A program made the position numbers and the translations under genes. The notes below the pieces were generated by a model, which did not search any database, was not told the DNA's origin, and was given only the letters and a program-made list of their open reading frames with translations. From Stenotrophomonas maltophilia R551-3 (lineage in GTDB: Bacteria > Pseudomonadota > Gammaproteobacteria > Xanthomonadales > Xanthomonadaceae), in NCBI RefSeq assembly GCF_000020665.1, contig NC_011071.1, positions 2,346,501 through 2,410,500 on the forward strand: a DNA stretch of 64,000 bases, in the 5' to 3' direction. Shown here piece after piece: positions 42,485 through 48,618 of the stretch (positions are counted from its first letter, which is position 1; each line of letters begins with the position of its first letter).

Positions 42485-45169
42485 TCAACAGGCGCGAACG
42501 CCCAGCAACTCGTCCAGCATGAGAAAGCGACTGCGACGGCTGAGCAGACGGTCCAGGAAGATGCCGATCCCCGAGCCGCCCATGCCGTAGTCATTGCAGA
42601 TCCGGTAGTGCGCCGGTCCAGCGAATGCGACGCCGCCCTCACAGTCGAGTGCGTGCGGCAGGATCGCCTCGGCTTGGTAGTACGCCGCATTGCTGAAGCG
42701 CTCGTCCTGCAGCAAGCAGGCCAGATCCAGCAGGTACTCGCCGAACCCGGCATTGCCGCTGTCCTGCCAGATCTTGTTGGTGATCCGCGGGCGCACGGAA
42801 TGTGCGCAGTCCAGCGCAACATCACGGAACCGCTCGGTGCCTGTGGCGACGTAATGGCGCAGGCATGCCATTCCGACGCCTGCCGAGCCAAAGCGGGTGT
42901 GCGGGCTCGCCGGCGCGCCGGCGGCGCCTTCAACATGCGTCGGCCAGACCAGTCTGCCTGCAATGCGAAGACCATGGGCGATATCGAAATCCAACGCCTC
43001 GGCCGCGGCCGCCAGGTAACGTCTGTCCCCGGTCACCTTGCCGAGATAGGTCAGGAACAGCGCGATGCCGCTTTGGCCGTCTCCCAGCCCCAGGCCCGTG
43101 CGGTCGCCGGCTTTCCAGTAGCGGCCCTGTGGGGCGCGTTGCCCAGCCGCCAGCAGCGTGTCACCGATCCGCGCGGCCACGGCAAGATGGGTCGGATCGC
43201 CCAGGCCCTGCCAGGCGTGCAGGTTCAACAGTCCCACTCCGGCTGCACCAAAGTACAGCCCGGGCAGCAGGAGCGCAGATGCATCCTCATTGACCTCATC
43301 CAGCAGGCGATGCGCCGCCTCGTGCCGGCCCGCGCAGATCAGCAGCAATGCGACACCACCACGACCGGAATACAGCCCCGAGGGGCAGCGCTGCGGTGTG
43401 GCTGCATTCTCGATCCAGTCAAGCACCCCTGGGGCCAGCGTGCCGGTGCGGCGCAGCAGGAAGAACGCAACACCGGTCGCTCCGAACTGGAGCGATACCG
43501 GATTGGTCATGAACATCTGCAGCCCTGCAGGCCACAGCCGGTCGGCGCGCGAAAGGTCACAGGTGGATGAAAGGTAGCGCTCGTAGCCTTCAAGCACAGC
43601 CGCAATCCGCCTTTCGGTCTGCGCGGCGGCCGGCGGTGCCGCGAGCAGCGCTGACCGTGTCGGGAACATCAACACGCCTGACTGCGGAGAGGGTGCCGTA
43701 CGCAGGTGCCGCAGTGCACGGCCAATGTCCCAGCGCTGGCCGGGATCCTGATGCGTCAGTCCTACCACGATATCGTGCAGATCCATCGGCAGACCCAGAT
43801 CGCCCAGCACCTGCTTGAATTTGTGCTCCAGCAGCGCGTCACGGGACAGATCCAGTCCGGACGCACAGAAGGTGATCATGTCGAAGATCAGCGCACCCAA
43901 TGCATGGTGATCTTCCTGCACGGTCGGCCGCTGCGCCTGCAGCTGCTCCTGCGACGCGTAGCCGGGTGTCCAGCCCTTGGCCCAGTGAGAGTCGTGGCCG
44001 ATCTCGTGTGCGAACTCCAGATCGATGAACTTCACCTCGCCGGCAGCGGTGAACATGACGTTGCTGCGGGTCAGGTCACGCAGCACCACGCCATGCTCGT
44101 GCACCACCTGCAACGCCTCGGCGATCTGGCTGATTCTGCGGCGGATACGCTCGAATCCGTCGCAGGCACGTTGTTCGTCCTCCGCGAAGTAGAACGCCAT
44201 CGCACTGTCCCACAGCGAGATCGCATCCAGTTGTTCCTGCACCAGGAACCAGTTGTTCCATTCCTTGAACAGTTCCACGAACACCGGCACCAGGCCGGTT
44301 GCCGACAGCTTCTGCAGAATTCTGGCCTCGCGCTTGATGCCATTGACCATGCCATTGACCAGCTCGGCGCCATCCGCATCCGAGAAGCCGCGCACCTCCC
44401 GGATGACCACCTTCTGCCCGGTCGTGGTATCGCGCCCACGATAGATGCCACCGGTGCCGTTGAATTTCAGTACACCATGGACCTGGTAGCGGCCATTGAG
44501 AACGATGGGGCCTGCCGGCGTCGGCGCTGCGGCAGCGGCAACGCATGGATCGTCGACCCCGGGCGGCAGCCGGAAACCGGCACCACGTACATCCTCGTGC
44601 CAGGTACCGTCGGCCAGCAGGTAGCCCTGCTGCAGGCTGCCGTAGGGATCGGGCCGCGAAACACCCGCGTGGGCCCCGTACCGGTAGTAGACGACAGTGC
44701 TGTCACGGTATGCGCGATCGGTAAGGACATGAGGCCCGGAAAGACCTTGCGTCACCTGGTACAGGCGCTCGAGAAGTTCCTGGAACTGTTGCCGGTCCCG
44801 CGGATAGATCGTGATGAACTTTCCAGCCTGGAAACGCGACCATCCCTTTCCGAGCGAGAGTCCAAGCATGAAGGGATCCGAACAGAACTTGAAGGAAACA
44901 CCGGCTTCAACGACGACCGGTGTCATCACGGCCAACGTCTGTTCGGCATTCTCCGGAATGCAGGAAAGATGGATCTTCCACCCATGCGGAAGGGCAACAT
45001 CCTGCGGGGGTCGGCAGAAGGTCCAGAACCCCCGCGGTTGCACTCCCCATCCAGACGGCAGGCAGCTGCGGACAACCGCCCCGTACTCGTCGCTGGGTGC
45101 GTAACGATCCGGGGACTCGAAATGCACACTGTCAACCAGCGTGTACAGGCGCGCGGTCACGTCACTCAC
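42485..45169 (-). CDS. Class III lanthipeptide synthetase (LanKC)
   Basis: The enzyme has 894 residues and three domains. The lyase domain (about residues 30-210) has WKIHLSCIPENAEQTL and AGKFITIYPRD. The kinase domain (225-520) has LKFNGTGGIYRGRD, VVLRDLTRSNVMF with catalytic Asp and Asn, and FIDLEFAHE. The cyclase (560-890) has repeated Gly-rich turns (GLYSGRGGVALLLI, GLGDGQSGIALFL, YGMGGSGIGIF). The Cys-Cys-His zinc ligands of class I, II and IV cyclases are absent, which marks class III. The GTG at 45169 follows AAGGAGG at 6 bp; an upstream ATG lacks such a site and would overlap the hairpin. It should phosphorylate, dehydrate and cyclise the adjacent precursor. Confidence 0.87.
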   Translation of the reverse strand: MSDVTARLYTLVDSVHFESPDRYAPSDEYGAVVRSCLPSGWGVQPRGFWTFCRPPQDVALPHGWKIHLSCIPENAEQTLAVMTPVVVEAGVSFKFCSDPFMLGLSLGKGWSRFQAGKFITIYPRDRQQFQELLERLYQVTQGLSGPHVLTDRAYRDSTVVYYRYGAHAGVSRPDPYGSLQQGYLLADGTWHEDVRGAGFRLPPGVDDPCVAAAAAPTPAGPIVLNGRYQVHGVLKFNGTGGIYRGRDTTTGQKVVIREVRGFSDADGAELVNGMVNGIKREARILQKLSATGLVPVFVELFKEWNNWFLVQEQLDAISLWDSAMAFYFAEDEQRACDGFERIRRRISQIAEALQVVHEHGVVLRDLTRSNVMFTAAGEVKFIDLEFAHEIGHDSHWAKGWTPGYASQEQLQAQRPTVQEDHHALGALIFDMITFCASGLDLSRDALLEHKFKQVLGDLGLPMDLHDIVVGLTHQDPGQRWDIGRALRHLRTAPSPQSGVLMFPTRSALLAAPPAAAQTERRIAAVLEGYERYLSSTCDLSRADRLWPAGLQMFMTNPVSLQFGATGVAFFLLRRTGTLAPGVLDWIENAATPQRCPSGLYSGRGGVALLLICAGRHEAAHRLLDEVNEDASALLLPGLYFGAAGVGLLNLHAWQGLGDPTHLAVAARIGDTLLAAGQRAPQGRYWKAGDRTGLGLGDGQSGIALFLTYLGKVTGDRRYLAAAAEALDFDIAHGLRIAGRLVWPTHVEGAAGAPASPHTRFGSAGVGMACLRHYVATGTERFRDVALDCAHSVRPRITNKIWQDSGNAGFGEYLLDLACLLQDERFSNAAYYQAEAILPHALDCEGGVAFAGPAHYRICNDYGMGGSGIGIFLDRLLSRRSRFLMLDELLGVRAC

Positions 45170-45227
45170 TGCCAACCTCCTTGTCCAACGGTTACATACA
45201 CTCCGTACGCGTGGTCCGCAGTCAAAC

Positions 45228-45255
45228 TGCACCGCCCACCCGGGTGGACGGTGCA
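45228..45255. terminator. Hairpin between lanthipeptide precursor and synthetase genes
   Basis: The arms TGCACCGYCCACCC pair across a CG-centred palindrome spanning 28 bp with one mismatch pair. It sits 83 bp after the precursor stop and 59 bp before the synthetase start. It probably lets most transcripts end after the precursor, so that substrate exceeds enzyme. Confidence 0.6.
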
Positions 45256-45337
45256 GAAACTCCTGCGCCGCGAAACCCTGCCTCCAACGCGACAGCCCGT
45301 GCCCCGTGGCAGTCAGGATCGGCCGGCTCCCAGTGGC

Positions 45338-45463
45338 TTACGCCTTGTCGGAGCCTTCATCGATGCCCAGTCCCGAGCTGTACCAGGACAGGCAGACCAC
45401 ACACTCAGCTTCAGCTTCCAGCGACTCGATTTCCAGCGACTGCAGGGCAAGTACGTTGTTCAT
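45338..45463 (-). CDS. Class III lanthipeptide precursor peptide (41 residues)
   Basis: The ATG at 45463 (GGAAG upstream) opens a 41-codon frame just upstream of the synthetase. The leader MNNVLALQSLEIESLEAEAE has the LxLQxLE motif that class III synthetases recognise and ends in an acidic helix. The likely core (residues 21-41) is CVVCLSWYSS followed by GLGIDEGSDKA, with Cys at 21 and 24 and Ser at 26, 29, 30 and 38. The Cys residues precede the Ser residues, the reverse of the usual SxxSxxC order. No leader peptidase or exporter gene is adjacent. Confidence 0.82.
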   Translation of the reverse strand: MNNVLALQSLEIESLEAEAECVVCLSWYSSGLGIDEGSDKA

Positions 45464-45543
45464 TCTTCACTTCCTTATTTTGTTGGGAGATGAACACTGC
45501 TGAACACGGCGTCATAATCGATCCTCATTAACGCCGCTTGAAA

Positions 45544-45572
45544 CTTATAAGCGCCCCTCCAATTGCTGTCAA
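45544..45572 (-). promoter_or_regulatory. Sigma70 promoter of the lanthipeptide precursor
   Basis: On the minus strand TTGACA (45572-45567) is followed by exactly 17 bp and TATAAG (45549-45544). This is a near-perfect housekeeping promoter pointing at the precursor, giving a leader of about 75 nt. It is unusually strong for this window. Confidence 0.75.
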
Positions 45573-45630
45573 ACGCGAACGCAGCAATCACATGCGCTCA
45601 TTCCTGCTAACGATGGCCCGTCCAGCTGCT

Positions 45631-46299
45631 TCAACTGAACATCCACGCGAACACCGCCAGCACCGCCAGATGCCCCACGTAGTACCCGTAGAACGCCCAC
45701 CGCCAGCGCGGCAGTTGCCAGGTCACCCGCGCCGCCAGCAGCACTACCGGAATGGCCAGCAGTGCCCAGCCGTTGTAGTTGGCCCAGCACACCGCTGCAA
45801 GCCCAACCAGCAACAGCCACCACGCCCGGTGCCGGAACGCGATCCAGGCCAGCAGCACGCTGCCAACCCCGGCCCACTGGTAATCCACGAACATCGGCAA
45901 CACGCCGGCGGCCAGCAACAGCTGCACCGGCCGATTGTTCGCCAGCGCATGCACGGCCACTGCCGCAAAAGCAAAGGTGAGCAGGATGTTGAGCGGCAAC
46001 CAGGAACCGAACGCCAGTGCATGCAATGGCTGCGCAATCAGCCCCCATAGTGTTAACCGGCGTATCGACTTGCGCAGGTCGGCCCCCGGCTGGGCCAGGT
46101 TGCAGGCCATCACAATTGCGAACAGCGGAAAGGCGATGCGCCCCAGTTCACTGACCACCAGCACATAGCCGCCGAACAGCACCTTGGCCCCATGGTCGCC
46201 GGTCATGGCCAGCAGCGCGATCCACTTCAGCAGCTCGCGCGCGCCGCTGCTGAGGACAGGGTCGAAGGTGAACATCCGTGTCGGGGTCGCTTGCATCAT
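45631..46299 (-). CDS. TraX-family membrane acetyltransferase-like protein
   Basis: The protein has 222 residues and about seven hydrophobic helices. ELLKWIALLAMTGDHGAKVL near the N-terminus and ELGRIAFPLFAIVMACNLAQ are the TraX signature. TraX acetylates F-pilin N-termini; chromosomal relatives have unknown substrates. It lies upstream of the lanthipeptide promoter on the same strand but is not clearly part of that cluster. Two adjacent ATG codons (46299, 46296) are possible starts. Confidence 0.75.
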   Translation of the reverse strand: MMQATPTRMFTFDPVLSSGARELLKWIALLAMTGDHGAKVLFGGYVLVVSELGRIAFPLFAIVMACNLAQPGADLRKSIRRLTLWGLIAQPLHALAFGSWLPLNILLTFAFAAVAVHALANNRPVQLLLAAGVLPMFVDYQWAGVGSVLLAWIAFRHRAWWLLLVGLAAVCWANYNGWALLAIPVVLLAARVTWQLPRWRWAFYGYYVGHLAVLAVFAWMFS

Positions 46300-46410
46300 C
46301 GAAGCTTATGCGCATCGGCAAGCGCATTTCCATCACCGGGCAGGCAACCAACGCTGCCGGGTGCCACGGGCGGGGGTATGCTGGCCGCCCCTGCTTGTGA
46401 GACACGCCCC

Positions 46411-47358
46411 ATGCGCACCCTGTATCCCGCCATCGAGCCCTACCGCGAGTTCACCCTGCCAGTGAGCGATCTGCACACCCTGCACATCGAGGAATGCGGC
46501 ACGCCCGACGGGATTCCGGTGGTATACCTGCATGGCGGACCGGGTGCGGGCATTTCGCCCACCCATCGCCGCTTCTTCGACCCGGCACGCTACCGCATCG
46601 TGCTGATCGACCAGCGCGGCAGCGGACGCTCCACACCGTTCGGCGAGCTGCGCGACAACACCACGCAGGATCTGGTGGCCGACATCGAGAAGGTGCGCGA
46701 GCACCTCGGCATCGAGCGTTGGCTGGTCTATGGCGGTTCCTGGGGCTCGACCCTGTCGCTGGCCTACGCGCAGGCACATCCCGAGCGTGCCACCGGCCTG
46801 ATCGTGCGTGGCGTGTTCCTTGGCCGCGAGATGGAGAACCGCTGGTTCGCGGAAACCAACGGCGGTGCACGCTGGATCTTCCCGGAGCGTTGGGATCGCT
46901 ATGAGGCCTATATTCCTGAAGCCGAGCGTGGCGACATGATTGCGGCCTACTGGACGCGCATGGACAGCGCCGATGAGGCCACCCGCATCGCAGCCGCGCA
47001 GGCCTGGCTGGGCTGGGAAGACAACGCCGCCACCCTGCAGCACGACGTGGATGCTGTTTCCACGGATGACCCGCTGGACACTCTGGCCAAGGCCCGCATC
47101 GAAGCGCACTACTTCCGCAACGGCATCTTCCTGGAACCGAACCAGCTGTTGCGCGATATAGATCGCATCCGGCATCTGCCCGGCGTGATCGTGCAGGGCC
47201 GCTACGACATCATCTGCCCGCCGCGCAGTGCCTGGGACCTGGCCAAGGCCTGGCCGGAAGCCAGGCTGGAGATGGTGACCTCGGGACATAGCGCGAACGA
47301 GCCGGCGACGGTCGATGCACTGGTGCGCGCGACGGATGCGTTTGCTGACAGGTTCTAA
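46411..47358 (+). CDS. pip: Proline iminopeptidase
   Basis: This 315-residue alpha/beta hydrolase releases N-terminal proline from peptides in the cytoplasm. The oxyanion motif HGGPGAG, the nucleophile elbow GGSWGS, the Asp in QGRYDIICP and the catalytic His in TSGHSANEP are all in place. It has the usual Pip length. The start at 46411 was chosen because the homologous opening MRTLYPAIEPY begins there. It is monocistronic and ends at SMAG repeats. Confidence 0.88.
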   Translation: MRTLYPAIEPYREFTLPVSDLHTLHIEECGTPDGIPVVYLHGGPGAGISPTHRRFFDPARYRIVLIDQRGSGRSTPFGELRDNTTQDLVADIEKVREHLGIERWLVYGGSWGSTLSLAYAQAHPERATGLIVRGVFLGREMENRWFAETNGGARWIFPERWDRYEAYIPEAERGDMIAAYWTRMDSADEATRIAAAQAWLGWEDNAATLQHDVDAVSTDDPLDTLAKARIEAHYFRNGIFLEPNQLLRDIDRIRHLPGVIVQGRYDIICPPRSAWDLAKAWPEARLEMVTSGHSANEPATVDALVRATDAFADRF

Positions 47359-47364
47359 GACACG

Positions 47365-47491
47365 GGGTAGTGCCGGCCGCTGGCCGGCATCCCACTGTTC
47401 GAGGGCAGAGTCGACTGTCGGTCGACTACTCTAGGCGGGAAACCGAAAACCCCGCGCTACGCGCGATAGTCGACCAGCAGTCGACTCTACC
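47365..47491. repeat. SMAG repeats of two subtypes; rest of the gap to 47663 featureless
   Basis: One GGTAGTGCCGGCCGCTGGCC unit (47365-47392) is followed by an inverted pair of AGAGTCGACTGTCGGTCGAC type (47407-47491). The remaining 170 bp before the lipoprotein gene show no gene. The only signal there is the CAGGAG ribosome-binding site at its end. Confidence 0.75.
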
Positions 47492-47663
47492 GAGCCACCA
47501 CCGAACAACCGGCTCTGCGCCTTCGATCACGGCAGCCCGGTGAATGGCAGCCCACTGCGGCTTCCTGGCCGGGTACTTTCTTCGCAGCTCCCTTACAGCC
47601 CCCCGCCGAAGATCCGGCCGTGGCCACCACATCGGTGGGCCGCCCCCTCCTCAGGAGCATGCC

Positions 47664-47963
47664 ATGACAGGTTTCCGCTACCTTCCCACTCTCCTCATCC
47701 TCTCGGCAGGCCTGCTGCTGGGCGCTTGTTCCAAAACCCAGGAAGCCAGCAAGGCCACCGCCGCCGAGGACGTGACCGAAGTGAAGCTCATCCCTGCCTA
47801 TGAATCGCTGGACAAGGACAAGGATGGCATCGTCACCTTGGCCGAAGTGGATGCGGTGGCACCAGACTGGGCTGAACGACTGCACGCCTGCGATACCGAT
47901 CGCAACAAGACGTTGAGCCGCGGCGAGTACGACGTGTGCAAGCAGACCAGCACCTCGCATTGA
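47664..47963 (+). CDS. EF-hand lipoprotein
   Basis: The product has 99 residues. A lipoprotein signal ends with the lipobox LGAC (Cys about residue 22). Two EF-hand loops follow: DKDKDGIVTLAE and DTDRNKTLSRGE. Both have acidic residues at positions 1, 3 and 12, as needed for calcium. CAGGAG precedes the ATG. It is probably a periplasmic or outer-membrane calcium-binding protein. A terminator follows. Confidence 0.8.
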   Translation: MTGFRYLPTLLILSAGLLLGACSKTQEASKATAAEDVTEVKLIPAYESLDKDKDGIVTLAEVDAVAPDWAERLHACDTDRNKTLSRGEYDVCKQTSTSH

Positions 47964-47997
47964 TTCCTTGATGCGCCGCCGATTGGCGCGATGCTTG

Positions 47998-48023
47998 CCC
48001 GGCTATACCAAGGTATAGCCGGG
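47998..48023. terminator. Terminator after EF-hand lipoprotein gene
   Basis: CCCGGCTATACC pairs perfectly with GGTATAGCCGGG around an AA loop, 35 bp after the stop codon. Confidence 0.75.
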
Positions 48024-48122
48024 CTAACCCACGAGCCTCTAGGACTACCCCATTCAGGGGCGGACAATAGCGCCACTGGCCAGGGCAACCCTGGCTGGCT
48101 CCCTCCCCTCATGGAGACGCAG

Positions 48123-48212
48123 ATGGACCCCGACCCTGCCGGGCGCACCGCGCCCCGTATGCCCGCCTGTTGCCTGTTCCTGGCGCCTGCCCGCTGGTCC
48201 CTGCCTGCCTGA
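48123..48212 (+). CDS. MgtL-like leader peptide upstream of mgtA
   Basis: A 29-residue frame starts with MDPDPAGRTAPRMP and has GGAGACGC 5-12 bp upstream. Salmonella MgtL, the leader that controls mgtA, begins MEPDPTP; runs of Asp/Glu and Pro near the N-terminus destabilise ribosomes when magnesium is low. A leader hairpin GCCAGGG-CAA-CCCTGGC (48079-48095) precedes it, and another, CCAGGC/GCCTGG (48227-48245), follows its stop. The peptide is not otherwise similar to MgtL, so the link is functional inference from position and the DPDP motif. Confidence 0.6.
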   Translation: MDPDPAGRTAPRMPACCLFLAPARWSLPA

Positions 48213-48256
48213 GTGACGGGGGATCGCCAGGCGCCGCCTGCCTGGAGATCACCCCC

Positions 48257-48556
48257 ATGTCCTACAAGATCCTCTACATCACCCTGCGCCGCCTGATCGG
48301 CGAGCGCGATGTTGCCGCCCTGCGCAGCCACCTGCTGCAGCACGGCCCCGTGGTTTTCGCCCGTTCGCTGTCGCTCGGTTCGCCGCGCGTGGTCGCCGAC
48401 GCACTGTCGCTGCTGCCGATCAGCGAACGCATCAACGTGCTGCGCCATCTGCCCTACCCCCTTCGCGATGCGATGAAGCCGCTGTGCATCGGCGGCAGCC
48501 AGCGCCTGCACATGCAGCCGTGGTCGCCGGCGGTGCTGGCGATGCGCCACGCCTGA
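48257..48556 (+). CDS. Small unknown protein between mgtA leader and mgtA
   Basis: The product has 99 residues and starts MSYKILYITLRRLIGERDVA after GGAG. It is soluble, basic and mostly helical (FARSLSLGSPRVVADALSLL; RINVLRHLPYPLRDAMKPL). I recognise no family. It lies 62 bp before mgtA on the same strand, so it probably shares magnesium control and may act on MgtA. Confidence 0.62.
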   Translation: MSYKILYITLRRLIGERDVAALRSHLLQHGPVVFARSLSLGSPRVVADALSLLPISERINVLRHLPYPLRDAMKPLCIGGSQRLHMQPWSPAVLAMRHA

Positions 48557-48618
48557 ACCGTTGCATCCGTTCCGTTCGTGTTCCGGCCGCGGCCGGCTCT
48601 GACATTCAAGGAGTTCCC

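Noticed and set aside
42485..45169. Class IV (LanL) lanthipeptide synthetase
   Set aside because: The cyclase lacks the Cys and Cys-His zinc ligands that define class IV, so class III fits better.
43706..45493. 595-codon open frame opposite the lanthipeptide synthetase and precursor
   Set aside because: It has no motif, and the minus strand carries conserved LanKC domains and a good promoter.
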